In this document: positions 1 through 11,163 of the stretch, one piece after another
Layout of the letters: the number at the start of each line of letters is the position of its first letter
Position numbering within the stretch: position 1 is the first letter of the stretch
NCBI GenBank assembly: GCA_024867545.1
Contig: JANFNE010000013.1
Span: 248,001-312,000 of the forward strand
Reading direction: 5' to 3'
Length of the DNA: 64,000 nt
Source: Phytopythium helicoides
Taxonomy: Eukaryota; Oomycota; Peronosporomycetes; Pythiales; Pythiaceae
Notes under the pieces: generated by a model
The model's input: only the letters and a program-made list of their open reading frames with translations
Database searches by the model: none
What the model was told of the DNA's origin: nothing
Translations under genes and position numbers: made by a program

Positions 1-123
1 GATGGGTCGGTATGAACCAGATCTTGACAACGTTCTACTCGGACGCACTAGGGAGAGACCCTGCTAGACTACTGACCTTGTGAAACGAACAGCATTCACT
101 GTGTTTTATACTGACGCGCTCCG

Positions 124-993
124 CTACTCACGCTTGCCAAGAAGCAGTAGCATCGTTTGCATTAGCTGCTCGTGACGCATCATCATATCCTGGCGCCACT
201 GACGATCCTCAGCGCGTTCACGTTCACGCTCACGCTGCTCTCTTACCCGACGCTCGCGCTCTTCGGCTCGTTCTTCTTCTAGCCGTCGGCGTTCATCATC
301 ACGGTCTCGCTCACGTCGAAGTCTCCACGCCTTTTCTGCTTCTCTACGGCGTCGGTCTTCTTCCTGGCTCTGGATGAGCTGAATCCGGAGAAGTTGCATA
401 ATGTCGTCGTCGTTGTTGCGAGAGCTGCGCACTGCAACAAGAGGCCGTGGGTGTCGCCGCTCGACCGGCTGGGCAGGCGACGACGACAAGGTTGAAGGCG
501 CAGGTGAATTAGGAGTTGTTGGCTGTGCGGCACTTGCGTCGTTCGACAGAGTGTCCGCGTCGCTTGTTTCGTGGTTGGAGTCGAGGTTGTCGATGCCTGG
601 GACGTCTTCAAAAGACCCAGCAGCGGTTTCAGCTGCGTCTTCACCAGTAGCGAGCTCTGACCGTTCGATGGTCATGCGCTAAATTCTTTTAGCCTCGCGG
701 ACCTCGGGTAGGCAGGTTGCGCTCCCTGTAGGAGCACTTACACGGCACAGTGAGGCAAATTTACAGCGCAGGGACTTGGCCGTACGATTGGCCTCAGGGA
801 ACGCGACTGCGTGGCGTCCAGCCAGTTCGACCCACTCCTCCATTCCAATAGGTAGCACATCACGCAGATTATCTAGCATCGTGCTCACCTCTTCGGGTGA
901 GAAGCCAGCGCCACGGCCGCCGTGAACAGATCGACGGGGAGGTCGTGCGCGTGGGGTATTGGTGCTGATGCTGTCGGCTTGCGCTTGCTCCAT
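124..993 (-). pseudogene. DUF6818 Myb-like protein, broken by one in-frame stop
   Basis: Reading starts at ATG 993-991. Residues ~29-105 resemble the DUF6818 Myb/SANT-like domain of large oomycete families (FSPEEVSTMLDNLRDVLPIG, then WVELAGRHAVAFPEANRTAK and a PTGSAT...VREAKRI end). A TAG at 681-679 follows AKRI. One codon later the same frame resumes with MTIERSEL and runs to 124. The downstream half has a Ser/Thr/Pro-rich stretch, then a very charged Glu/Arg coiled coil (about 70 residues) ending in a Met/Leu-rich tail. Family members normally run straight through this point, so a single nonsense change explains the break. These genes are multi-copy and their function is unknown; DNA binding is inferred from the Myb-like fold. 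A base-call error is the alternative. Confidence 0.6.
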
Positions 994-1627
994 TTTGAGT
1001 GTTTCCGAGTCACGCAGACCACGAGATCCATGTCGAACGTTCTAGATCCCTCCCTAACTTGCAACCAAATGGTCTGATTCCACAATGCGTTTGTGACGCA
1101 CAACAACTTCGTCCGTTGGCTGACGGACCACTTTTGGGGCAAATTGAGTCGCGCATTCCCTACATAACCGGTACTATTGAGTGGGGCAATTTGCGATTTG
1201 TGTTTTCAGGTTGCACCCAATAGGACAATAAAATAATCTGATACACTGCAACACCCATTGCGCAAATTGCACTAGATGACCCTTTTCCTTCTTTCTTTCT
1301 TTCTTTCTATCTTTCTCTCCCTCTCTCACAAAATCCATCGATAAATTATGCAATCTGTGAATTTACCGAATGCTGACGCCTCGAAGGAAGTGCATCTATC
1401 CTCCTTTCGAAGGACAAAGTTCAGTTGAAGGCTGCACCACGTTATTTCTTTTGCTGCCGTGAGAATGTTGGCGCCGTCGCCTGATTACTCAAAATTAGCT
1501 CATGCTGTGCTTATTCGTTGACTCCCGCCTCATATTCGCTGAACTCGGCTATTTTGGGGTGGCCGATGCGGTCGTTGCCTGTAATGTGCTGTTCATTCAC
1601 TGAAATCCTGCACTATGGTATAACTAT
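994..1627. other. no gene recognised
   Basis: This stretch upstream of the broken DUF6818 gene holds only short, unconvincing frames and a CTTT microsatellite. Confidence 0.5.
1283..1327. repeat. CTTT/CT microsatellite
   Basis: A pyrimidine-only run is seen directly: repeats of CTTT followed by CT-rich sequence. Confidence 0.9.
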
Positions 1628-2059
1628 ATGAATGTGTTCTACAAGCAACTCAAAAAGCGTTGGCAAGCAGCTAGGCGCTCTCTAAGTGTGATACTTCAAC
1701 CAGATTTGCAGCGTTGCTTTCTCTCTGATTCATATCTTGTTATTACGAAATGCTCTTTCCCATTCATCACAAAGGTAAAACAGATCATGTTTTTGCGAGC
1801 TGGATTCCTGGGAGAAGACGAGTTCTATTGGTTAGTATTGCAGCTTAGAGCTTTACCGAGTGATCAAGCCATACCTGTAGCAATGCCTAGAACGGTACGT
1901 GCCACACTACCATGCGCAAAAAAATGATCAGCATCAACAAAGACACAAGACCCATCGACTAAAAAGCTTAGAACGGAGTCCGATATTCTACGGGAGCTTG
2001 TAACATCGGTTAATCAACTTGTGGCCGCACGTAAGGCAGAAGCCCACGTACACTCATGA
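1628..2059 (+). pseudogene. possible gene remnant with one in-frame stop
   Basis: The frame opens at ATG 1628, meets TGA at 1925-1927 and continues without shift to a second TGA at 2057-2059. The last 43 codons look coding: Lys/Ser-rich, then an amphipathic helix-like segment (DILRELVTSVNQLVAARK) of the sort found at the C-termini of transposon-linked SANT-like proteins. The upstream 99 codons show no family I recognise. It may be a decayed transposon-associated gene or chance. Confidence 0.25.
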
Positions 2060-2580
2060 ATGAAGAAGTCAGTACAGTTCTTCCTCGTTAAATGCAACAC
2101 GGAGGACGTTGTTTGCCGCTGCATTGCAGACTTGGAGAATCAAATCACATCTACGGTCAGCCCTCTTAAGCGCAACCTTCTCTAGCAAAGAGACATAATT
2201 CGCACCCGAGGGGCCAAGAATTAGCCACAAACACGCTAACATATATGTGATGATGTTTTTCTCAACACCCCCAACCTCTTCAAACAACACTTTGTGTCTT
2301 CAACAAACAAACCAAGACATTTAAATTGCTCAAAGAACAAAACAAAACATCAATATATAAACCTCGCGTACCTACTGCATCTGCTCGAGGACCAGCAACC
2401 TGAGCCTGGATGGCGAGGACGACGACTAAATAACATACCGAACTCGAACCCGATTGTCTACTACGATTTCTGGTATGGTGAAACTGTTAGTTTCTACCTA
2501 ATTGTTTTGGGGAGAGTGTTGATCTGGCTTGGAATTTAAAGCTACTCTTGTGGCTTTGGCTTTGCTGGATCTCCCGAGGA

Positions 2581-2913
2581 AGGCGTCAATTCAGGATATT
2601 AGTATTCAGTTCGATTTTTTGCGCTCCAGATTTCGAGAGGGGCGGTGCTTGTTACGAGATACAATTCGATCAACAAGTCACGTACGTACGGCTATAATTC
2701 AATTTTGTTGAGCGGTGTTATCACCGTTTGGCTCTGCACAAACGTGTTATCACCAATGAAGAAATTGATATCGTGGATGGAACGAAATCCCTGGCTAATG
2801 CCCGATTTACTGAGGGCCAAAATATCTTTCATGCCTTCTGGGTGTATGAACGTAAAAGTTGTGAATCGAGAACAATAATCATCACAGGCTTGGACGTTCA
2901 ACATACACCTTAA
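2581..2913 (+). pseudogene. coding-like debris, one in-frame stop
   Basis: One frame reads across the stretch with a single TAA near 2695. The part after it (HKRVITNEEIDIVDGTKSLA and following, to TAA 2911-2913) has a protein-like composition but matches no family I know. No plausible start is visible. The surrounding DNA is AT-richer and gene-poor, in keeping with old repeats. Confidence 0.2.
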
Positions 2914-5900
2914 ATAATATCCTGAGAAAAAAGAAATCACATTTCCGCATTCGGTCACCTTCCAGACACAAATCGGGCAAAGGCACCCACCAACTACATC
3001 AATGCAATGCTCGATGCTCAATGATATCAATGTTACTGATAGAGCAAAATCATGCCACAGTACGCGTGAGCTGTATTAACTTGTAGGAAATGTTAGAGCC
3101 ACAACTGTAGAAGCTACAACTGCACACACGACGCGATGAGCTATGCGATAGAACCCAGACGACTAGCGTCAATGATCACGCAGAGCAGGTATACAGAAAG
3201 ATCACAGGGAGGGGCCTGTGTGAACCACGAGCAAGCCCTGGAGTGTGAGACAAGTCCAATGCTCACTCTGATCAATATCACGTCGTGTAACGCCTTTCAA
3301 GGAACAGGCCATTTTGAGCGGGTTGTTGTAACACGACCTGATAGAGTTCAACACGTGATCGGTACATTCTTGATTCGACTAATATCGATCAGTACCAGTA
3401 AAGCCAGTCCATATGCGATGAGATCACGTCTATGATTGCCATTGATGGACCAAACCGTGTCTCATCGCGACGCTGCGCCTCGGTTAGGATATGAGGGTTT
3501 CAAACAACTTCATGAGAAAAACCGGTATTTGATGCTCTTCAACATCCGCTTATTACTTATTCGAGGAGATCGAATGACCGCCTCAGCGTCACTGCGCTGA
3601 AGGGGCGGAGTGTAAAGACATTTGAAAGATCTCCATGAACTCACATTGTATCGAGTTTACACCAAGCACCTGACGCCAAATGCTCCCTTATTCATTACAC
3701 AGGATGTTTGATACATCTATTTTGTGTAGAAATGGGTGCGAAGGCCATCGATCAGCGGTTGTTTAATCTGCGAAGCATGAATTCCCAACTCAGCTATCTC
3801 CATGATCCCTTCTCTGGGCTCGTGGATCTGAACGTATCCGATCATTTCATCCCAATTCTCGTAATCAACAGGCATTAGCTCAGCTAGAAGAGCACGGCGA
3901 CAGAACAACGCATCCGCAGAACTTCGGATGACAAAGTTTCCCTCTCCATTTTTTGCAAACTCCGACCAAGAAACTGCTGCTTGCACTGCTGTATATCGGT
4001 TTTACAACGGCTTCACTCGCGCCAGCAATGACAGCTGCTGCTCAGTGATACAACCGCTTCGTAACCCACATTCAGACTAGAAAGCCAAGGACTCGTACGG
4101 CTAGTCAGGGATAACTCAATGCGCGGTAGGATTAGCGTCGCCCTAGATCAAAGCTACAGACTGCTGCATAAGAATTTGATGTCACCAATTGCACCAAAAC
4201 TTTCTGTTCCTCAGCAAACATGCATAGCTCGGTCAATTGCACTGTGGTTACTGTTAGTCTTCGAACACTTGAGCACGAGAAAGTAGATGTAGAACTAAAT
4301 GCATTTCCCGTTGGTTACATAGCGCTCGCGACCGTTCGCTCATACGATCCCTCACAGGACGACTCTTCGCGCTTCAGCGTGTCGGTTCGCGTCACTGGAT
4401 TCCAACAGTTACTGCCAGTTCAGACTCGTGCTGGTGCGCTGTATACATCATAGTCATAGCTGTCTTAGAGTTAACGCAACGCCGCTACATAAACAGTAAC
4501 AGAAAGACTTGCCGGTGGTCGACTGGCTTGTTCAGTGTTGGTTGTGTCGTTTGCACGCCTGCCACCACTGCAGTTCGATGATATGCTGACACTGCAAACT
4601 CAGGAAACTGAGCGTCAGCACAGCATGACGATTCAATGAGATCGTAGCGTGCATACTGATATCCCGATGGTGGGCAAGATACCGCGTCGACACCGAGCCG
4701 CAGTCGCGAGCCGATGATCGCCTTCCACAATGCCGATCAGTTGTAGCGTGAGCAAGGCTGTATCTGACGCAATCGCACGAGGCACGAAGGGTAGCTGTGA
4801 ATACGAGCTGAGCAAAGAGAGGAGAGAAGCATGGCTCACCGCGGCATGTTCGGCGGACGCTTTCCTGAATCGAACGGAAGTGAACGGTGAGGAGGAAGTG
4901 AGAAGAGCAGTCAGGGTGTCACCTCTACACGCTCACCTTTCAGGTACGAGCAGGGACCACTCGCCCACCCAAAATCGCTGGTATTTTCAAGCAGGTCCAA
5001 GACAGCGTCCCGTTTTTTTGCTAATCTAATCGTCAATATGCTCGTCCACTAGCATTGGTAAAACTCTCTACTACCAATATCAACCTGTATGTTTCTCGCC
5101 CTTAGATCGCCTCTCACTTATTGACGATCCGCCTCGATGGCGTTCTCCACTGCGTGGGACCTCTACTTGGCGCTAATGCAGACAGTGCTGTCTTGTGCCA
5201 GTCCTACTGTTCCAAGACCGCTCTTCTCTGACATTTTCTTCTCTATCTGCACAGCCCCATAGGTGCGAGAGGGGTTACCCGCTCCGTTACGGGTTTTGGA
5301 AGCGAAGGTATACAATTCAAATACAAATCACTTTTTTTGTAATGTTGCAGCGCAAAACAGAATGAACTGCTTGGGTATGTCAGCTCGCCGCCATCCAATA
5401 GTTTTGAAACTTTAATGACTTGTAAGTTTGGAAACTATCACACCAACCAGGGACGTTCAGATATAGGGACCAATTGGTTCTCAGGAGACTTCCTGATAGG
5501 TCTCTACGCCTGAGAAGAGACACAACGCGACAAGATGATGCAGGTGCACCTCGATTACGAGCACCATGCTCGGTGAGTGGTGACTGCGGGCTTACGCGTT
5601 CAGTTCTCATCTTTCCGATCCGATCTCAAGTCTCTTGTATCAGATCATCTATTCCGTACGAACACCTCACATCATCTTCTACACCACCACAACGCGATGA
5701 GCGTTGGGATGCTTTTCCAAAATTGTTGAGACCCAGCAAAGCTGCAACGCGATCTCGTTTTAACCCTGCAAAAACGCATTTCCATTGGCTAAAATAGATC
5801 TTGACGCGCTAAACTCCACCAATCAGGATGTACTAGTCACTATACAAAAGTCAAGATGACACTCAGCATACAGATCCGCAGTGTAAACTGTAGAGAGCAT

Positions 5901-6065
5901 CCACACAGTTGACGCCGTGCTGCAATTATCGACGCGCGCAATGACCACTCCCGACCATTGTTGAATGGCATCATTGACGCTGGTGATCGGATTTGATACA
6001 GGCGCGCGCTCCCATGGGTGAGTGAGCTGAGCTCTGTAGTCCGCGTGAGCCGAGGGTGCCGTGGT
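2914..6065. other. gene-poor stretch
   Basis: Nothing convincing is visible in over 3 kb on either strand apart from the exon-like fragment at 3717-3986. Short open frames here have no start context, splice partners or family resemblance. No terminal repeats or transposase motifs were recognised. Confidence 0.5.
3717..3986 (-). pseudogene. exon-like fragment, family unknown
   Basis: An 89-codon frame with natural composition (AELMPVDYENWDEMIGYVQI and similar) ends in TAG at 3717. It has no ATG at its head; an AG just upstream could be a splice acceptor, but no partner exon is evident. It is most likely a fragment of a lost gene. Confidence 0.25.
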
Positions 6066-6071
6066 CCCTTC

Positions 6072-6078
6072 TCACTTT
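6072..6078 (+). promoter_or_regulatory. possible oomycete initiator (Inr)
   Basis: TCACTTT lies about 50 bp before the ATG at 6128, matching the loose oomycete Inr pattern (YCAYTYY). It is short enough to occur by chance; position is the main support. Confidence 0.35.
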
Positions 6079-6127
6079 GGAATTCGCTCGCCCCCGCCCA
6101 CTCCATCCCTCTCCCCGCCTCAGCAGG

Positions 6128-7024
6128 ATGCAAGTCTTCGTCGCAGCCGCCGCCGCCCTGGCCACCGCTCTCTCCACCGCCGCTCCGGTTTACGCCCACG
6201 CTCACGCTCACGCCCATGCCCACCACCACCACCATGCTCTGGCGAGTCCGGAGCGTGCGCTGGGAGCTCACTACGCCATCCGTGGCCTCGAGGAGGACAA
6301 CTCGACCATGACCGAGTACGTGTGCCCTGTGTGCGGCATGTCGACCATCGACGACGGCGCCGACGACCACTACTACGTCGAGCTTGACAACGGCCAGCGC
6401 ATCTACACGTGCATCATGACCCCGCCGACGTACTGGCCCGAGTACAACCTCAACTTGAGCGACGCCTCGTACCTGGCTGCCAACATGGTGCGCCTCTTGT
6501 TGCTCTCTTCCCGTTCACTGCCTTGCCGATGCATCAACTAACTTTTGCTTCTGTGAAATTGCCAGGCTGCATACGTTGAGAAGGACTCGGAGTGCACTGA
6601 CTCGTGCGACGACTGCGCCGCGGGCATCGCGGACCCCATTTCGGGCGAGACGATCACGACCGACAACTTCCAGTACGTGTGCCTTGCGTACGGCCAGAAG
6701 ATCTACTTTGCTTCGGCCGAGACCAAGGCCGAGTACCTGGGCAACATCACGCAGGAGCTGCGTTTCGCCGTCGAGGAGGTGCACTGCGGCAACAGTACGT
6801 GCGACGACGCCACGGAGATCACCAAGCTGAGTGCGGCGGCGTCCAGCGCCGATCTCTCGGCAGTTGACTCCAGCTCTAGCGGGAGCAGTGCCACGGCTGG
6901 CTCGGTCGGCTCCAGCTCGGGTACCAGCTCGGGCTCCAGCGGCGCCCTCTCGGCCCACCACTCGACCGCGTTCACGGTCGCGGTGGCAGGTGTCGTGGCC
7001 GTCGCCAGCGCCTTCTTCAACTGA
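6128..7024 (+). CDS. secreted His-rich protein with two YHS/TRASH-like Cys motifs, probable GPI anchor
   Basis: There are two exons: 6128-6487 and 6566-7024. The 78-nt intron has a weak GTGCGC donor, a CTAAC branch and a GCCAG acceptor, giving 272 residues. The N-terminus is a typical signal peptide (Ala/Leu-rich, ending PVYA), followed at once by alternating His-Ala and then five His. Two related segments follow: YVCPVCGM...YYVELDNGQRIYTC and CDDCAAG...YVCLAYGQKIYFASAETK. They resemble the CxxC...YYF layout of YHS/TRASH metal-binding domains, though degenerate. A Ser/Gly-rich stretch and a hydrophobic end (FTVAVAGVVAVASAFFN) fit a GPI signal. I infer an extracellular, surface-attached metal-binding protein; the metal is not determined. 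Confidence is high for the gene and lower for its role. Confidence 0.8.
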
Positions 7025-7148
7025 GTGTAGAGCGGATGCATTTCCTGTGCGGTTCGGTGCTGGTGTAGCTGAAGTCGAGAAGAAGTATAAGCGTCGATCA
7101 GAGGCGACGTCGGCCTCAGCAGCTAAGCTTATCATAATCACGCTCCAA

Positions 7149-7219
7149 GACTTGAAGGTTGGGTACAAAATGGCAACTTGGAGTCCAAGTTGCCATTTTG
7201 TACCCAACCTTCACAAGTC
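7149..7219. repeat. 71-bp near-perfect inverted repeat
   Basis: Arms of 34 and 36 nt are separated by one base (7183). They pair perfectly except for two extra bases (CA) near the outer end of the right arm. The hairpin lies 125 bp after the stop of the His-rich gene, probably in its 3' UTR. It could be a MITE-like or foldback remnant, a 3'-end signal or a small-RNA precursor. Confidence 0.9.
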
Positions 7220-7620
7220 TCACATTTAGCCCCTTGGTTCCCAACGTCGTATCTTATGACATTTGCACGTGAACTGCAAGCTGAAGTCTCTGCAAGACGC
7301 GCTTGTTTCTCATAAGCATGAAGTGCCAGGAGCCCAGCAAGGAGCCGAGCGTCATGAAGACTGCCTAGGCGACTCAACGGACACTACACCACTCGACTGG
7401 ATTTTCTTGGTCGTGTAGAAGGCTTGCTGAGAGCTCATTGGTAGCATCGTGGATTCCAACGCACAGTCCTAAATTCTTTCCACAACGTCGCTCCACCGGA
7501 TCCTAGCGGTTCGATGGGACCGTTATGGAGGGCTCCCTCGTAGGGAGGAACGGACCGCTGGATGAGCAAGCCGCAGCACTCGACGCGCAGCTTTCCTTCT
7601 CTCAGTCGTGAATTTGCAAG

Positions 7621-7947
7621 ATGGAGTCCAAGCGGCCGCATTTCCCGGATCACGACCCGGGGCCGCGCAGCTACTCCAAGCAGCCGGAGTTTTTCGACGA
7701 CAACGACGACGACCTAGCCTGTGAAGCTCGCCTTATCCTCTTTTCCGCGGCCAGATGTCTCGGCAGGACTTGCGCTGTTGCAGATCACAGTCGAAGCAAG
7801 GCCAACCACCCGAGTCATCGACAGTGCCGTGTTGATTCAGTAGGGTCCCCCACCGGAGCGCGGATCCACGGAGGAAGGCCATTGCGAGCAGACGTCAAGA
7901 ACAACTCCAATATCGTGGTGGTGAGGGAACACCACCACACGTGGTAA
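7621..7947 (+). CDS. hypothetical; GC-rich 5' exon-like fragment
   Basis: The first ~35 codons after ATG 7621 look coding: GC-rich third positions and a Pro-rich then acidic segment (FFDDNDDDLA). After about 7725 base use changes and the frame looks random to its stop at 7947. It may be the start of a gene whose remainder has been lost, or a chance frame. No family is recognised. Confidence 0.2.
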   Translation: MESKRPHFPDHDPGPRSYSKQPEFFDDNDDDLACEARLILFSAARCLGRTCAVADHSRSKANHPSHRQCRVDSVGSPTGARIHGGRPLRADVKNNSNIVVVREHHHTW

Positions 7948-8436
7948 CCAGTCTACGCTGAGGTCTCAGTGTAGAGTATACTGGGAGTCCCGTATAACCT
8001 GTAGTGGAGAGGGCAGAGGGTAGGAAACTCGGTGAAACAAGAGTTAGAATTGTTGTGTCATTGAAGGTAGTGGCTCGGCGAGCTGTGAACCAACCAAATT
8101 TCAAGTCAGTCGCTCTCAGTGCTTCATTTTCAGCTTCGCCGAGCAGCTATCAAGTGCACCTGACCAGCGTAGACGTCGCTGCTGTGCACGTGTACGCAAC
8201 CTGTAGACAACCTGTAGAGGGCGCCAGTGATGATCCAACCATCAATGTCCAATTACTGCATGAGCGGCCCGCACGACGGGTCCGCACTGCTTAGACCGAA
8301 CCTTCTGAGGCCCCTCCATCCCTACACTATTGCATGTTACGTCGGCGCACTCTGTCCGTGCTATTGAACCAATCGGTCGTCCTTGCACGAACGTCGAACA
8401 TTCGTGCTCGCAGAAGTCGCGCCAGCCTGAGGTGTG

Positions 8437-8778
8437 ATGGCAAAGAGCCCTCTCAGCGTTATAATCACACTCCTACACTCAGTGCCATTAGTGGCACAGT
8501 CATCAAAGACCACATTGCCTACAGCACCTCTAACGTACAATAAGCTACTGCCTGATAGCGCGTGTAAGCACAAACTCGTTCCTTCCATCTCGAACGTTGG
8601 CGCTTGGTGTAAGAAGATGCAGCAGTGCTGCGGCAAGCAACTGAGTACTGCCGGGTTCGCCTTTCAAGCTCTCAGACTAATGAGCACTAGGCAAGCCTGC
8701 TACGTAGCTGATAAATCCTGCGGGGCAAAGGCGTTGAATCGAATGCATCACATAGGATACACATCAAAGTGGAGCTGA
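8437..8778 (+). CDS. hypothetical small Cys-containing protein with signal-like N-terminus
   Basis: A 113-codon frame starts at ATG 8437. Residues 5-20 (PLSVIITLLHSVPLVA) look like a signal peptide, and six Cys follow, including a CC pair. There is no RxLR, elicitin or other known effector layout, and codon use is unremarkable. It could be a secreted Cys-rich protein or a chance frame in a gene-poor region. Confidence 0.22.
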   Translation: MAKSPLSVIITLLHSVPLVAQSSKTTLPTAPLTYNKLLPDSACKHKLVPSISNVGAWCKKMQQCCGKQLSTAGFAFQALRLMSTRQACYVADKSCGAKALNRMHHIGYTSKWS

Positions 8779-9062
8779 TGCAAGTAAAACACAAAGTCTC
8801 TGATTTTGTATGTCTGGAGAAGGCATTCTCACTTCTTGTTGCCAGCGTCATGCTGCTCAAATGTAGCGAGCCCCGGAACACTATTCCTAGAGTACAAAGG
8901 CTTGCATCCGTTTCGATGCTATTCTAAGCTGTCCGTGCTCCACTCGCGAGAAAGTCCAAGTTTAGCAAGAAAGCGAAGCGCATTCAGGGACTGAACCTGC
9001 ACTGGCCTCGCGATCGCTGCCCACACAGCCTTGGCTCGCCGAGGTGTCGGACTCGAATCACC

Positions 9063-10972
9063 ATGAGTGTCGACTGGGTGCTTATCGTTGTCATCGTCGT
9101 CATGGTTGTGGCGCTCCTGCTCGGCAATATCTACATTCTCGTGTACTTCCAGCACGACGATGACAAAAACACTGCGTACTTTCCAAAACTACTTGTGGTA
9201 TGAACACACAACGACTGCTCTGTTCGACTTGATCGACAGCACGAATGACCATTTCTTGTTGGCAGGTCTTCGGGCTCTTCTTTGCTCAAGCGACCGTTCT
9301 GATGCTGCCGCTCGACGTGGTACGTAGGCGACAGATCAATCACGCTTGGAATCAAATGACTAAGCCACTCGGATTTTGTTGCTGAAACAGGCCAACAACT
9401 CGACAGCGATAGGGTGCGAAGAAGGCTGGAATACGGCGTGCGGGAACATCGACATGGACACGTTGTGGTTGATCGTGTTCTTATCGATCGTGATCTTCAT
9501 CGTCGTGCTCCTGCCCTTCTCTATCTACTTCTACGAGGCTGATGATGGGGAAGACGATCCAAGCGGCAACAAACAGGTTATTGAGGCGCTCAAGATGGAG
9601 GCAGCCACGGTGATCGCTGCCGTCGTGTTTATCGTCGTCCTGTTTGTAACCGTGTCGAAAAGCCACATCCCCATGCGTGCACTCGAGGTCAACTCCCAGT
9701 CGGCTACCAAGGGTTTCCATTCGTATGTAGATGGTGAAACGCTCTCGGACTCAGAGATCTTGGCAGCAAGCTCTTTGGTGCATCAGAGCATCAAAGTTAC
9801 GCTTGACGTGTCTCTCCCTGTGTACACGGTCGGACTCACGAGCTTTATCGGGTGGTTTGGGTTCTGCATTTTCTGCGGCATTGGGCTCATTGCTTTGCCT
9901 ATGGACCTCATGCTGTACGTACGGAGTTGGTGTTTTCCACAGGGATGGAGACTTGCTGACGACTTGATCGCTTCCTTCTTTAGAGCCTTCTTCTACCGAC
10001 CAAAGTTCATTTCAGCCGACGTTTATGCGCATCAAAAGGTTCTTGTCGAGCAGTTTTGACTTTGTTTCTTTGACCTACATCTCACAAATTTCGTCGGATA
10101 TTTGCAGCTATGCATCCAAAAGCGCTCCCAGGAACTAATTGAAGTCGGAAAGTCCATCAAAGCAGGGATGATGCGGCCAGGTGGACGCTCCAAGAAGCAA
10201 AAGAAACTTGACTTTGTCTCTATCAACAAGTTCAAGCAGGCAGTCTATCTGCTGGAGACAGATATGCAGGAGCTCAAGTTGTGCCACGAGGACTACAAGA
10301 ACTACAACCCGCTGACAGCTGTATTCAAGCTCTTGTTGGGGTGCATTGCTGCGGTCGTGAGCTGCATTTGGATCTTCCATATCGCTCTCTATATGCTGCC
10401 GCCCACGCCGATTGTGCCGTTCCTCAACTCCTACTTCATCTGGTTTGATTCGTGGTTTCCACTCTTCGGCACCATCTCTGTCGGCATCTTCAGCACGTAC
10501 TTGCTTGCCTGCGCTGTGAAAGGCTGTTTCAAGTTTGGCATGCGCTGCTTTTGTTTTGCGGTGAGTGGCAACCGCTAGCTAATTACTGCAGTCGTCGTGG
10601 ATCAACGTCTAACGTTATTTATGCATACCACAGCTGCACCCGATGAAGCTGCACGGCACGTACATGAACTCGTTCATGTTCAACCTCGGTCTCGTTCTGT
10701 CATGCGCGATTCCGGCTGTTCAGTTCTGCGACGAAGCATTTAAGGACTATGGACGCCTTACAGCAATCCGGACGATGATGGGTGTGCAGATTCACTACCT
10801 ACAGGGCATGAGCGTCATGTGGGAGTACAACATCTTCGTATATGCGATCATCGGATTTGCTTTCCTCACGACGGCCGTGTTGATCGCACGTCCCCGCGAC
10901 AACGCATCCCCAGTCGACGATATTCGCAAGAAAATCGAGCGTCAGGTCCGCGAGAATCGGGATGTGGTGTGA
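9063..10972 (+). CDS. LIMR/LMBD1-like multipass membrane protein
   Basis: Five exons are read: 9063-9197, 9266-9319, 9391-10038, 10108-10560 and 10634-10972. All join in phase 0 across introns of 68-73 nt and give 542 residues. The order of segments matches the LMBR1-like family: an N-terminal membrane helix, LLVVFGLFF...LMLPLDV, a loop, then FLSIVIFIVVLLPFSIYFYE followed by an acidic DDGEDD patch. A long hydrophobic region with GIGLIALPMDLM, a basic coiled-coil loop (~residues 290-340) and a C-terminal helix cluster follow. Animal LMBD1 (also about 540 residues) acts at lysosomes in cobalamin export; other members are receptors. Length and the LP-D and ALP-L motifs point closer to LMBD1 than to LMBR1, but the substrate here is unknown. 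Confidence 0.85.
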
Positions 10973-11163
10973 TGGATTTTCAATACCAGATCAGCTAAGC
11001 TTAATACATATGAATTTCGCTCCATTCCCAAGAGATTTGTGCTGCGATTAAAACTTCTGGCGCCATTAGCTATCATGAATCCGATTTCTAGTGCTACACA
11101 TTTCAATTGCGTACATCATAGATAAGACTTCCGTGGACTTCGTTCACGTGCGAAAGAGCTCCA

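Larger units (their letters stand above)
7220..9062. other. gene-poor stretch before the LIMR gene
   Basis: Apart from the two weak candidates at 7621 and 8437, no gene, RNA gene or mobile-element terminus was recognised. Around 7916-7950 there are small overlapping palindromes (GTGGTG...CACCAC and ACCACACGTGGT). Confidence 0.45.

Noticed and set aside
2069..2290. 73-codon minus-strand frame and a competing plus-strand frame
   Set aside because: Both strands look equally protein-like, neither has a family match, start context or splice partner.
3120..3440. Possible LTR (TGTAAC and GTAACA motifs, repeated TGTAACA-like ends)
   Set aside because: No matching second copy, primer-binding site or polymerase frame was found in the window.
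6515..7207. 230-codon minus-strand frame opposite the His-rich gene
   Set aside because: It is antisense to a spliced gene with a signal peptide and GPI-like tail; no start or family support.
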